A DNA stretch of 64,000 bases from Alphaproteobacteria bacterium (lineage in GTDB: Bacteria > Pseudomonadota > Alphaproteobacteria > Rhodobacterales > Rhodobacteraceae), in NCBI GenBank assembly GCA_009908505.1, contig JAAAPD010000067.1, positions 142,399-206,398 of the forward strand, in the 5' to 3' direction. How positions within the stretch are numbered: the first letter of the stretch is position 1; each line of letters opens with the position of its first letter. A model generated the notes under the pieces. That model ran no database searches and had not been told where the DNA came from. It saw only the letters and a list, made by a program, of their open reading frames with translations. Of the stretch, positions 8,055 to 16,403 are shown one piece after another. Made by a program: the position numbers and the translations under genes.

Positions 8055-8747
8055 CTAGGCGGTGATTGACATCATCAGACCCATTTCATCTTTGTCAGGG
8101 TCAGGTGGAATTGTTTGGCTTGTCCCTAGGGCCGCACGTTGTGCCGACCAACATAGGATTGCAGCATCAATGACATCGTCCGGTTTCGCCTTAGCATCGT
8201 CTGGAAGGCTCCGCGCGAGCGACGCCAAATCGAACCCGAGCCGCTGCAAGACGCCGGCGCGCCATAGCATGCCCTTTGCTATGGACTTATTTGCTCGGAT
8301 GGGCCCTTCGTCAGCAACGCAGAACGACACTTCCGGGTGCCCCTCTTTGATGCGGTTCTGCCCAAGACCGCGCACCGCCTGATCGGCCTCTACAATCTTG
8401 GGCATGATGCCGTAAGTCTGGCGGGAAAGCTTGATGCCCAGAACATCCGCATTCCGGCGAGAGGCCTCTTCGTATGAATTCGCTTCCAAGGCCTGCCGAC
8501 ACGGGGTGTTGAAAACAGACGATGCCTTGCCCTTGAGCAGCGCGCGCATTGCCTTTTCAACGGTTCGCCCTGCTGGACCTGAGGAAAGCCCTATCGGTAT
8601 GTCGACGATCGCCATATCCGCATCAAGGCCAGACAGTAGCGTCTCGAGACTTTCATGTTCGTGGCCGCATGCTCGTGAAAAGGCGCCGAATTCGACGGAT
8701 ACGGCGACCCAGCCGCCTTTGCATCCATCAATTCCGGCAACGCGCAT
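8055..8747 (-). CDS. DUF429 domain protein
   Basis: A 230-residue protein with the DUF429 pattern: [10 protein letters not shown] at residues 5-14, IVDIPIGL at 48-54, and an RNase H-like arrangement of acidic residues including [11 protein letters not shown] near 190. DUF429 proteins are predicted nuclease-like with no agreed function. The start ATG shares one base with the leuC stop (TGATG), so its translation is coupled to leuC, and leuD follows within 20 bp. Its place between the two subunits of isopropylmalate isomerase is unusual. Codon use contains somewhat more A/T-ending codons than its neighbours, which could mean later insertion. Confidence 0.8.
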   Translation of the reverse strand: MRVAGIDGCKGGWVAVSVEFGAFSRACGHEHESLETLLSGLDADMAIVDIPIGLSSGPAGRTVEKAMRALLKGKASSVFNTPCRQALEANSYEEASRRNADVLGIKLSRQTYGIMPKIVEADQAVRGLGQNRIKEGHPEVSFCVADEGPIRANKSIAKGMLWRAGVLQRLGFDLASLARSLPDDAKAKPDDVIDAAILCWSAQRAALGTSQTIPPDPDKDEMGLMMSITA

Positions 8748-10153
8748 CAGTTCATCTCCCTCACATCCGTGAGCCGCCCCGTGACGGCAGCCGCCGCGGC
8801 CATGGCTGGACTGACGAGGTGCGTGCGGCCCTTGTAGCCCTGGCGCCCCTCGAAGTTGCGGTTGCTGGTCGAGGCACAACGCTCGCCCTCGGAGAGCTGG
8901 TCGGGGTTCATGGCGAGGCACATGGAACAGCCCGCCATGCGCCATTCGAACCCGGCCTCCTTGAAGATGTCGGCAAGGCCCTCTTCCTCGGCCTGGGCGC
9001 GCACAAGGCCCGATCCGGGCACGACCATGGCGCGCATGCCGTCCTTGACCTTCTTGCCCTTCAGGATCTCGGCCGCGGCACGCAGATCCTCGATCCGGCC
9101 ATTGGTGCACGAGCCGATGAAGACCGTGTCGATCTCGATATCCGAAAGCTTCTGGCCCGGCGTCAGGCCCATGTAGTCCAGCGCACGCTGGGCCGCGCCG
9201 GCCTTGCCGCCCTCGAAGCTGTCCGGCGCGGGTACGACCGCGTCGATCGGCAGCACGTCCTCGGGCGAGGTGCCCCAGGTGACGACCGGCGCGATGTCCT
9301 CGCCCTTGATGGTGACGACCTTGTCCCAATGGGCGTCGTCGTCGGACTTGAGCGTCTTCCACCACGTCATCGCGGCCTCCCACTGGGCGCCTTTCGGGGC
9401 GTGGGGCCGGCCCTTGACGTATTCGAACGTCTTTTCGTCCGGCGCGATCAGGCCCGCACGGGCGCCGCCTTCAATGGCCATGTTGCACACGGTCATACGG
9501 CCTTCCATGGAAAGGTCGCGGATCGCCTCGCCGCAATATTCGATCACGTAGCCGGTGCCACCGGCCGTGCCGGTCGCGCCGATGACGGACAGCGTGATGT
9601 CCTTGGCGGTGACGCCGGGCGCCAGCTTGCCGGTGATCTCGACCTTCATGTTCTTGGATTTCTGCTGGATCAGAGTCTGGGTCGCCAGAACATGTTCCAC
9701 TTCGGACGTGCCTATGCCATGGGCCAGCGCGCCGAAGGCGCCATGGGTGGCGGTGTGGCTGTCGCCGCAGACCACTGTCATGCCCGGCAGGGTCCAGCCC
9801 TGTTCGGGACCGACGATATGCACGATCCCCTGGCGCACGTCGCTCACGGGGTAGTAGTGGATACCGAATTCCTTGGCGTTGCTGTCAAGCGCGGCCACCT
9901 GGATGCGGCTGTCCTCGGGCATCTGGTCGGGGTTTTCGCGGCCCTGCGTGGTGGGCACGTTGTGGTCGGGTACCGCGATCGTCTTGTCGGGCGAACGCAC
10001 CGTGCGGCCCGCCATGCGCAGGCCTTCGAAGGCCTGCGGGCTGGTCACCTCGTGAACAAGGTGACGGTCGATGTAAAGAAGGCAGGTGCCGTCCTCGGCC
10101 TCGTGGGCGAGGTGGGCATCCCAGATCTTGTCATAGAGTGTCTTGCCGGACAT
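8747..10153 (-). CDS. leuC: 3-isopropylmalate dehydratase large subunit
   Basis: A 468-residue aconitase-superfamily protein of normal length. The 4Fe-4S ligands are visible as Cys in [12 protein letters not shown] (near residue 350) and the pair CSMC in [12 protein letters not shown] (near 410). The histidines of DHNVPT and [15 protein letters not shown] fit the active site. With LeuD it isomerises 2-isopropylmalate. The ribosome site AGAGGA precedes the ATG. The upstream leader (10198-10320) carries a short Leu-rich reading frame and a GC-rich hairpin, suggesting attenuation by leucyl-tRNA supply. Confidence 0.97.
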   Translation of the reverse strand: MSGKTLYDKIWDAHLAHEAEDGTCLLYIDRHLVHEVTSPQAFEGLRMAGRTVRSPDKTIAVPDHNVPTTQGRENPDQMPEDSRIQVAALDSNAKEFGIHYYPVSDVRQGIVHIVGPEQGWTLPGMTVVCGDSHTATHGAFGALAHGIGTSEVEHVLATQTLIQQKSKNMKVEITGKLAPGVTAKDITLSVIGATGTAGGTGYVIEYCGEAIRDLSMEGRMTVCNMAIEGGARAGLIAPDEKTFEYVKGRPHAPKGAQWEAAMTWWKTLKSDDDAHWDKVVTIKGEDIAPVVTWGTSPEDVLPIDAVVPAPDSFEGGKAGAAQRALDYMGLTPGQKLSDIEIDTVFIGSCTNGRIEDLRAAAEILKGKKVKDGMRAMVVPGSGLVRAQAEEEGLADIFKEAGFEWRMAGCSMCLAMNPDQLSEGERCASTSNRNFEGRQGYKGRTHLVSPAMAAAAAVTGRLTDVREMN

Positions 10154-10197
10154 GGGTGTCCTCTTGGGCTGAGTAGAATGAAGGGGCGTGTCGGTGG

Positions 10198-10213
10198 GCG
10201 CGCCAAGGCGCGC
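10198..10213 (-). promoter_or_regulatory. GC-rich hairpin in the leuC leader
   Basis: Perfect 7-bp inverted repeat, GCGCGCC and GGCGCGC around TT (minus strand), placed 7 bp after the stop of the leader peptide and about 45 bp before the leuC start. A second GCGCGCC occurs inside the leader reading frame (codons 10-13), so the distal GGCGCGC could pair with either copy. There is no U-tract, so it is not a simple intrinsic terminator. Confidence 0.5.
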
Positions 10214-10219
10214 GAGCCG

Positions 10220-10306
10220 TCATAGACGGGCGAGAATGGTCAGCCGGGCGCCGAAGAACCGCCATGGTAGGCGCGCGCGATCATCCATATCGAAAACACG
10301 GGTCAT
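10220..10306 (-). CDS. Candidate leucine leader peptide of leuC
   Basis: A 28-codon reading frame from the ATG at 10306 to the TGA at 10220, beginning MTRVFDMDD and ending LTILARL. Four of its residues are leucine, two of them encoded by CTA (including the last sense codon), a codon rare in this GC-rich DNA. A promoter-like pair lies so close that the transcript would start at or next to the ATG, making it a leaderless peptide mRNA as known for trpL in Rhizobiales. A hairpin with an alternative pairing partner follows. It may act as a leucyl-tRNA sensor for leuC-DUF429-leuD. No homologue was checked. Confidence 0.5.
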   Translation of the reverse strand: MTRVFDMDDRARLPWRFFGARLTILARL

Positions 10307-10314
10307 GAGCGGGA

Positions 10315-10342
10315 TGTATACCCATGGTGCGAGTCTCGCAAG
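10315..10342 (-). promoter_or_regulatory. Candidate promoter of the leuC leader
   Basis: Minus-strand CTTGCG (10342-10337) and TATACA (10320-10315) are separated by 16 bp. The leader-peptide ATG begins 9 bases after the -10 box, so the start of transcription would coincide with the start codon. Confidence 0.5.
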
Positions 10343-10403
10343 TGGCGTTGGGCTTGCCCACGGCAGGCGCACAGGACATGCTGCGTCCTGAAAAGGAACG
10401 GGC

Positions 10404-11750
10404 ATGGAACCAGAAGACACACCTGGACTGGCCGAGCAGGCCACCGACATCGCCGAGATTGGGCAAGGGCTGATCGGTCAGGCGCAGGTTTTCCTGGAAT
10501 CCTTGCTGCGGCCCTGGAACGCCTACCAGATCGGTATCGCCCTGGGCATATTCGTTCTGGCCTACCTCGTGGGCAAGCCCCTTCAACACAGGTTGCACGA
10601 ATGGCTGCGGGCCCGCGAAGGCTGGCCGAAATGGCGCCTTCGCAGCGCCCTCGTCCTGCACAAGCGGCTGCGGGGGGTCTTGTTCGTGGTGCTGATCTGG
10701 ATCGCCGTGCTGATCATGCGCGAGCTGACCTGGCCATCGCATTCCTACATCCTGGGGATCATCGCCAACCTGGCAACGGCCTGGCTGATCGTCACCTTCG
10801 CCACAAGGCTGATCGGCAACACCGTCTTGCGCGGCATCGTGCGTTGGGGGGCATGGGCCTGGGTGACGCTGAACATTCTGGGGATTACCGAGCAGACCGT
10901 GGGGTTGCTGGATTCCATCGCCCTGACCGTCGGCGAATTCCGGCTCTCGCTCTGGCTTGTGCTTCAGGCCATCGTCATCCTTGCGCTGTTCCTTTTTGCC
11001 GCGCGGTTCCTGTCGCGGACGACCTCCGCGCGCATCCGCGCGAACGAGGAAATCAGCCCTTCGATGCGGGAACTCACCGTCAAGTTCATCCAGGTGGTTC
11101 TATACGGTGCGGCCTTTTTCATCGGCTTGCGGGCGGTGGGCTTCGACCTGACCGGGCTGGCCGTGTTGTCGGGGGCCATCGGCGTGGGCATCGGGTTCGG
11201 CCTGCAAAAGGTCGTGTCGAACCTCGTGTCGGGCGTGATCATCCTGATGGACAAGTCGATCAAGCCCGGCGACGTGATCACCGTCGGCGAAACCTTCGGT
11301 TGGATCAACTCGTTGGGCGCGCGCTACGTGTCGATCACCACGCGCAACGGCAAGGAATACCTGATTCCGAATGAGGACCTGATCACCACCCAGGTGGTCA
11401 ACTGGTCCCACTCGAACGATTTCGTGCGGTTGGACATCTATTTCGGCACCGCCTACGGCGACAACCCGCATGACGTGCGACGCATTGCAATCGAGGCGGC
11501 CAAGTCGGTTGACCGGGTTCTGAGTTTCCGCCCGCCCGTCTGCCACATCGTCGGATTCGGCGACAGCAGCGTGGACTATATCCTGCGGTTCTGGATCACG
11601 GACCCGACACAGGGGCTGACCAATATCCGCGGCAATGTCTTCCTGGCGCTTTGGGATGCGTTTCAGGGCAACGGCATTTCCATTCCCTTCCCCCAGCGCG
11701 AGGTGAAGATGCTGGAAGGGTCCGAGATTTCGACCAAGGCGCTGGATTAG
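10404..11750 (+). CDS. Mechanosensitive ion channel, MscS family
   Basis: A 448-residue membrane protein with about five N-terminal hydrophobic segments (to near residue 260), then the MscS pore helix and beta domain. GVGIGFGLQKVVSNLVSG, followed by VIILMDKSIKPGD, lies near residues 265-295, with ARYVSITTRNGKEYLIPN after it. Such channels open on membrane tension and release solutes in osmotic downshock. It is larger than E. coli MscS because of extra N-terminal helices. The ribosome site AAGGA precedes the ATG. It is divergent from the leuC leader, and its stop shares TTAG with the convergent XRE gene. Confidence 0.9.
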   Translation: MEPEDTPGLAEQATDIAEIGQGLIGQAQVFLESLLRPWNAYQIGIALGIFVLAYLVGKPLQHRLHEWLRAREGWPKWRLRSALVLHKRLRGVLFVVLIWIAVLIMRELTWPSHSYILGIIANLATAWLIVTFATRLIGNTVLRGIVRWGAWAWVTLNILGITEQTVGLLDSIALTVGEFRLSLWLVLQAIVILALFLFAARFLSRTTSARIRANEEISPSMRELTVKFIQVVLYGAAFFIGLRAVGFDLTGLAVLSGAIGVGIGFGLQKVVSNLVSGVIILMDKSIKPGDVITVGETFGWINSLGARYVSITTRNGKEYLIPNEDLITTQVVNWSHSNDFVRLDIYFGTAYGDNPHDVRRIAIEAAKSVDRVLSFRPPVCHIVGFGDSSVDYILRFWITDPTQGLTNIRGNVFLALWDAFQGNGISIPFPQREVKMLEGSEISTKALD

Positions 11751-11956
11751 TCCGGAGCAATCTCCAGCAGATCGCCGGGCTGGCAGTCCAGCGCCTCGCA
11801 TAACCTGGCGAGCGTTTCGAACCGGATGCCCTTTACCTTGCCTGATTTCAGCAGGCTGAGGTTCTGTTCGGTGGTGCCGATGCGCGCGGCCAGGTCCCGC
11901 CCTTTGGTCTTGCGCAGAGCCATCATCACATCAAGGCGAACGATGACCCGCATCAA
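11747..11956 (-). CDS. XRE-family HTH regulator (YozG-like)
   Basis: A 69-residue single-domain Cro/C1-type helix-turn-helix protein. RDLAARIGTTEQNLSLLKSG forms the DNA-binding helices, and FETLARLCEALDCQPGDLL is typical of the YozG-like group. These small regulators are commonly encoded directly after DUF2975 membrane proteins, as here, with a 4-bp ATGA overlap. It may control its own operon. Its upstream partner is broken by a stop codon. Confidence 0.88.
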   Translation of the reverse strand: MMRVIVRLDVMMALRKTKGRDLAARIGTTEQNLSLLKSGKVKGIRFETLARLCEALDCQPGDLLEIAPD

Positions 11957-12492
11957 ACGAATTCCCGGTTTTCTGCGGCAATCCGGCTAGCCTCTGACAT
12001 GGACCAGCCGGTCATCATCAGCAGGCCCGAAACCAGAATAAAGCCGACATCCGAGGTGGTCAGGCTGACAGTAATCGCCCCATCACCTGGCGGGCTGGTC
12101 AGGCTTAGCAAGACCAATCCGATCGGCTTGACCAAAATGCCCAGAACCGCTGATAGCATCAGATAAAAGCCAATCGACCGGATGAGCGGCCCGGTATTTG
12201 ACGCAAGAGGATCACCCAAGCGGTACAGCCGAAACAGCTAGCGCATCCTGAAAATGGCCATCAGCCCGAATAGGATGGGAATGTAGAACACGAAAATACC
12301 GACCCAATTGGTCCAGGTCGTCCAGACCCGATCGCCGGGAATGGTATAGGCTCCGTCGCCCACCGTGACGTCGACGTCACCCGGCAGAACCAGCATGGCA
12401 ACCAAGAACAAAAGGAACAACGGGCCAACAATTAGGCAAAGGGTCGCCAGGAACTGAAGCGCTGCGGCCAGGCGCGGCAAACGAGTGGACAT
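11953..12492 (-). pseudogene. DUF2975 membrane protein, interrupted by an in-frame TAG
   Basis: From the ATG at 12492 the frame encodes two hydrophobic segments and stops at TAG (12238-12240) after IFRMR. The same frame continues without any shift through LFRLYRLGDPLASNTGPLIR, followed by SIGFYLML, to a stop at 11953. Together the parts (about 180 codons) match the DUF2975 layout: two helices, a central LFRLY..G..F...N...LR segment, two helices. The amber codon falls inside this conserved segment. A TTG at 12219 could restart the second half. It may be a recent point mutation, a sequencing error, or suppressed. The next gene is its usual XRE partner. Confidence 0.7.
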
Positions 12493-12737
12493 AACCAATT
12501 TCCATTTTTCGATTAATTTTTATTATTTTACGTTTATTTTTGAATGTCAGATCTTGATTCTTTCATTTCAGTCAGACACCGTGATGTCCGCCCATGCAAG
12601 GGCCTGGCCGTCTCTCCCGCGGTATTTTCGACCCAAAGAAGCAAGTTCGCGGAGAGCGGGGCAGGATTCATTGAATTGTCATTGGCGGCTTGCTACCTTT
12701 GTCCCAACCCAGCGTCGGGGTTTTGGCGGCGCGCCTA
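12493..12737. other. AT-rich spacer before rsfS
   Basis: About 245 bp without a convincing gene. Bases 12495-12580 are strikingly AT-rich (runs such as ATTTTTATTATTTT) compared with the GC-rich surroundings. It must hold promoters for the divergent DUF2975 and rsfS units. I could not place a clear -35/-10 pair. Confidence 0.5.
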
Positions 12738-12747
12738 CAGGAGGACA

Positions 12748-12804
12748 ATGTTCTGTCTCTTACTTCATTCGCGGCACATGCCGCAGATGACGGGGCCTCT
12801 ATGA
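12748..12804 (+). CDS. Short upstream reading frame coupled to rsfS
   Basis: An 18-codon frame (MFCLLLHSRHMPQMTGPL) starts at the ATG at 12748, behind a near-perfect ribosome site AGGAGGAC at 12739-12746. Its TGA (12802-12804) overlaps the likely rsfS ATG at 12801 as ATGA. rsfS has no ribosome site of its own at that ATG, so translation of this small frame probably feeds rsfS. It is unknown whether the peptide has a function. The alternative is that rsfS starts upstream in its own frame at a rare codon. Confidence 0.5.
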   Translation: MFCLLLHSRHMPQMTGPL

Positions 12805-13172
12805 AGACTGCCCCCCAGCCCGCAAGTGCGGATCGGACGCTCGCCACCGTTCTTGCCTCTCTTACCGATGACAAGGCCGAGGACATCGTGCAGGTCGACC
12901 TGCGCGGCAAATCCGAGATGGGCGATTACATGGTGATCGCCTCGGGTCAGTCCACACGCCAGGTCTCGGCCATGTCGGAAAAGCTGACCGACCGCCTGAA
13001 GCAGGAGTTCGGCATCCTGTCCAAGGTCGAGGGCAAGGACAGCGGCGATTGGGTGCTGATCGACACGGGCGACGTGATCGTCCACGTCTTCCGCCCCGAG
13101 GTCCGCGACTTCTACCAGCTGGAAAAGATGTGGCTGTCCCCCGGAGAGGACGGCGCCGTCAAGTCCGGCTGA
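12801..13172 (+). CDS. rsfS: Ribosome silencing factor RsfS
   Basis: About 123 residues from the ATG at 12801. The frame is open to 12690, but the region before 12801 lacks family similarity. Conserved RsfS patterns are KAEDIVQVDLRGKSEMGDYM, followed by VIASG, then STRQVSAMSEKL and VIVHVFRPEVRDFYQLEKMW. RsfS binds ribosomal protein uL14 and blocks subunit joining in slow growth. It is the first gene of the rsfS-rlmH pair (1-bp overlap) that is widely conserved in bacteria. Its start lies in an ATGA overlap with a short upstream frame. Confidence 0.92.
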   Translation: MKTAPQPASADRTLATVLASLTDDKAEDIVQVDLRGKSEMGDYMVIASGQSTRQVSAMSEKLTDRLKQEFGILSKVEGKDSGDWVLIDTGDVIVHVFRPEVRDFYQLEKMWLSPGEDGAVKSG

Positions 13173-13642
13173 TGCGGGTGACACTCTGCGCCGTTGGCCG
13201 GCTTCGCAACGGGCCGGAAAAGGCGCTTGTCGATGACTACCTGGACCGTTTCGACAGGACCGGACGCGGCCTTGGCCTTGGGCCTGTCACCGTTCGCGAG
13301 GTGGAGGACAAGAAGGGCGGCGGCATGGCGGCCGAGGCGGCACTGTTGGACAAAACCATTCCCGATGGGGCCGTGGTATGTTGCCTGGATGAACGCGGGA
13401 AACCGATGGCATCGCCCGATTTCGCGCACCAACTGGGTGAATGGCGCGACCAGGGCCGGGGCGACGTGGCTTTCGTGATCGGCGGGGCCGACGGGATCGA
13501 TCCGGCACTATGTGTCCAGGCCGATTTGGCCCTGTCCCTGGGCAAGATGGTCTGGCCGCACATGCTGGCCCGTGTGATGCTGAGCGAGCAGCTTTATCGA
13601 GCGGCCTCGATCCTGGCCGGATCGCCCTATCACCGTGTATAG
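13172..13642 (+). CDS. rlmH: 23S rRNA (pseudouridine1915-N3)-methyltransferase
   Basis: A 156-residue SPOUT methyltransferase of normal length. The knot region is visible as FVIGGADGI, then LSLGKMVWPHMLARVMLSEQ, and the C-terminal GSPYHRV, a family hallmark. It methylates pseudouridine 1915 of 23S rRNA in helix 69 on 70S ribosomes. The start ATG shares one base with the rsfS stop (TGATG), so the two are coupled. Confidence 0.96.
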   Translation: MRVTLCAVGRLRNGPEKALVDDYLDRFDRTGRGLGLGPVTVREVEDKKGGGMAAEAALLDKTIPDGAVVCCLDERGKPMASPDFAHQLGEWRDQGRGDVAFVIGGADGIDPALCVQADLALSLGKMVWPHMLARVMLSEQLYRAASILAGSPYHRV

Positions 13643-13732
13643 CTTCGCAATTTTCGGCCTTTCACTGAACCGGACGGTTTTCCCCGGCATATGCCTGCGC
13701 TAGAAGCACCAAAGCAACCCAAGGAGAGCGCC

Positions 13733-15259
13733 ATGTCCGCCCCGAAACCCGTTGTTCTTTGCATCCTGGATGGCTGGGGCAAGCGAGCCGAAACCGAGGC
13801 CAACGCACCGGCCCTGGCCCATACCCCGCATTTCGACCGGATCATGCGCGATTGTCCCAATGGCCAGCTTGTCACCCATGGCAAGGCGGTGGGCCTGCCG
13901 AACGGGCAGATGGGAAATTCCGAGGTCGGTCACACCAATATTGGCGCCGGCCGCGTGGTGGCCATGGACCTGGGCCAGATCGACCTGGCGATCGAAGATG
14001 GCAGTTTCGCCGAGAACGACGCGCTGATGTCCTTCATAGAAGAATTGAAAGTGACCCACGGCACGGCGCACCTGATGGGCGTGGTGTCCGATGGCGGGGT
14101 GCATGGACATATCGACCATATCCGCGCAGCGATCGGTGCGATCACCGGCCTGGGGGTGCCGGTGGTGCTGCATGCCATCACCGATGGCCGCGACGTGGCC
14201 CCGAAATCCGCCATCGGGTTCCTTGAACAGCTGGAGGCCGACCTGCCCGAAACCGCGCGGATCGGCACGGTGATCGGGCGCTATTATGCCATGGACCGCG
14301 ACAATCGCTGGGAAAGGGTCGAAACCGCCTATCGCGCGATCATCGACGGGTCCGGCAACAGGTTCGACAACCTAACCCCTTCGAAGATCGTGGCCGGTTA
14401 TTATGACCAGGACCTGACAGACGAATTCCTGCCCGCCACCGTGGTCGGGGACTATGCGGGCGTTCAGGATGGCGACGGCATCTTCTGCCTGAATTTCCGG
14501 GCCGACCGCGCACGCGAAATCCTGCGCGCCATCGGCGACCCGGATTTCGCGGAATTCGACATCTCGGGCCGGCCCGATCTTGCCGGTCTGCTTGGCATGG
14601 TCGACTATTCGACCGATCATAACGCCTTCATGACCACCTGCTATCCCAAGCAGGAGATCGTGAATACGCTGGGTGCCTGGGTGGCCGCGAAGGGATTGAG
14701 GCAATTCCGTCTGGCCGAGACCGAGAAATACCCGCACGTCACCTTTTTCCTGAACGGTGGCAAGGAAGACGCCGAACAGGGCGAGGATCGCTACATGGCG
14801 CCGTCGCCAAAGGTGGCGACCTACGACATGCAGCCGGAAATGTCGGCGGCCGAGGTCACCGATGCCTTCGTGGGCGCCATCGAAAAGGGCTACGACCTGA
14901 TCGTGTGCAACTACGCAAATCCCGACATGGTCGGCCATACTGGTGACCTTGAGGCCGCAAAGGCCGCCTGCGAGGCGGTGGATTTCGGGCTGGGCCGGGT
15001 GCTGGCGGCGTTGGAAAAAGCCGGGGGCGCCATGATCGTCACGGCGGATCACGGCAATTGCGAAACCATGGTGGACCCGGAAACCGGAGGGCCGCATACG
15101 GCCCACACCACCAACCCTGTGCCGGCGATCCTGGTAGGCGGACCGGATGGCGCGGCACTGCGCGACGGTCGGCTGGCCGACCTTGCCCCCAGTCTGCTGG
15201 ACCTGCTGCAAATCGACCCGCCGCCAGAAATGACCGGCGAAAGCCTGATCGACCGATGA
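13733..15259 (+). CDS. gpmI: 2,3-bisphosphoglycerate-independent phosphoglycerate mutase
   Basis: 508 residues from the ATG at 13733, behind AAGGAGAG. The frame extends to 13691 without support. An alkaline-phosphatase-fold, Mn-dependent enzyme interconverting 3- and 2-phosphoglycerate in glycolysis. LDGWGKR at residues 12-18 gives a metal Asp. Ser63 in GNSEVGHTNIGAGR is the phosphorylated serine. VSDGGVHGHIDH, TDGRD and TADHGNCE are further metal or substrate motifs. Its stop overlaps the next start as ATGA, linking it to the envelope gene cluster. Confidence 0.96.
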   Translation: MSAPKPVVLCILDGWGKRAETEANAPALAHTPHFDRIMRDCPNGQLVTHGKAVGLPNGQMGNSEVGHTNIGAGRVVAMDLGQIDLAIEDGSFAENDALMSFIEELKVTHGTAHLMGVVSDGGVHGHIDHIRAAIGAITGLGVPVVLHAITDGRDVAPKSAIGFLEQLEADLPETARIGTVIGRYYAMDRDNRWERVETAYRAIIDGSGNRFDNLTPSKIVAGYYDQDLTDEFLPATVVGDYAGVQDGDGIFCLNFRADRAREILRAIGDPDFAEFDISGRPDLAGLLGMVDYSTDHNAFMTTCYPKQEIVNTLGAWVAAKGLRQFRLAETEKYPHVTFFLNGGKEDAEQGEDRYMAPSPKVATYDMQPEMSAAEVTDAFVGAIEKGYDLIVCNYANPDMVGHTGDLEAAKAACEAVDFGLGRVLAALEKAGGAMIVTADHGNCETMVDPETGGPHTAHTTNPVPAILVGGPDGAALRDGRLADLAPSLLDLLQIDPPPEMTGESLIDR

Positions 15260-16374
15260 TCCGGGCGCTGCTGATCGCGCTGTGTTGTCTTGCCAACGGG
15301 GCCATGGCCCAGGACACGGCCGAGGCGGCCCAGCGCGCGGCGCAGCAACTCGAGGCGGCGTCCCTCTCCCTGCAAGAGGCCGGGTCCGGCCGCGACCGTA
15401 TCTCGGCATTGACGGAAACGGTGCAGGCCTACGAAGCCGGTATGGCGGCGATGCGCGACGGGTTGCGCCGCGCCGCGATCCGCGAAAGATCCCTGACGCG
15501 CGATCTTAACGCCCGGTCCGACGAGGTCGCGCAACTCCTTGGCGTTTTGCAGCGCATCGAGCAGGCTCCGACGCCGCTGTTGCTGCTGCACCCGTCCGGG
15601 CCAACGGGCACCGCGCGATCGGGAATGATGCTGGCCGATGTGACGCCCGGCCTTCAGGCGAAGGTCGACGCCCTACGCGCGCAACTCGAAGAGGTCACGA
15701 TCCTGCGGCAATTGCAGAGCGATGCGCTCGCAACGCTGGAACAGGGACTGGCCGGTGCGCAAGAGGCGCGCAGCGCCCTGTCCGAAGCCGTATCCGACCG
15801 GTCCGACCTGCCGCGGCGCTTTTCGGAAGATCCCGTGAAAACCGCGCTGTTACTGGCCAGCACCGAAACGCTTGACGCCTTTGCCTCGAGCCTGGCGCAG
15901 ATTGAGGCCGAAACCGGCGCGGCGTCCGCCCCTGACGCGACCGATCTCAAGGGGCAACTGGCCTTGCCGGTGGATGGCACGGTCCTGCGCGGCTTCGGTG
16001 ATGCAGATGCCGCGGGGATCGAACGGCCCGGCATCCTGATCGCCACGCAGCCGCGCGCCCTGGTCACCGCACCCGCCGCCGCGACGATCCGCTATGCGGG
16101 GCCGCTGCTGGACTATGGCACCGTCGTGATCCTGGAGCCGGCGCAGGACGTGCTCTGGGTGTTTGCTGGCCTGGCGCAGGTCTTCGGCGATACCGGCCAG
16201 GTTCAGCCCGAGGGCGCGCCGATCGGGCTGATGGGTGGTGACATCGGTGATGCTCAAGCTATTTTGACCGAAAGTCGGCAGGGCGCGGCGTCGACCCGGC
16301 CGGAATCCCTTTATCTCGAGGTGCGTGAAGGGCAAGGTGCCATCGACCCCGCCACGTGGTTCGCCTACGACTGA
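15256..16374 (+). CDS. EnvC-like murein hydrolase activator (degenerate M23/LytM domain)
   Basis: 372 residues from the ATG overlapping the gpmI stop (ATGA). A signal peptide (MIRALLIALCCLANGAMA) is followed by a long coiled-coil region (about residues 20-235) and a C-terminal LytM/peptidase M23-like domain. The fold marks VDGTVLRGFGD, IRYAGPLLDYGTVVILEP and GAPIGLMGG are present. The zinc ligands of active M23 enzymes (HxxxD and HxH) are missing, and the usual YAHL is FAGL. This fits EnvC-type activators of amidases in cell division rather than a hydrolase. The ctpA-like protease follows, as in many alphaproteobacteria. Confidence 0.82.
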   Translation: MIRALLIALCCLANGAMAQDTAEAAQRAAQQLEAASLSLQEAGSGRDRISALTETVQAYEAGMAAMRDGLRRAAIRERSLTRDLNARSDEVAQLLGVLQRIEQAPTPLLLLHPSGPTGTARSGMMLADVTPGLQAKVDALRAQLEEVTILRQLQSDALATLEQGLAGAQEARSALSEAVSDRSDLPRRFSEDPVKTALLLASTETLDAFASSLAQIEAETGAASAPDATDLKGQLALPVDGTVLRGFGDADAAGIERPGILIATQPRALVTAPAAATIRYAGPLLDYGTVVILEPAQDVLWVFAGLAQVFGDTGQVQPEGAPIGLMGGDIGDAQAILTESRQGAASTRPESLYLEVREGQGAIDPATWFAYD

Positions 16375-16403
16375 TCCGGGCCCGCAATGACATGAGGAAC
16401 GAC

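Noticed and set aside
8549..10225. A 558-codon open frame antisense to leuC
   Set aside because: It is the complement of a high-GC gene with biased third positions. Its product is His/Arg/Gly-rich without domains, while leuC on the other strand is certain.
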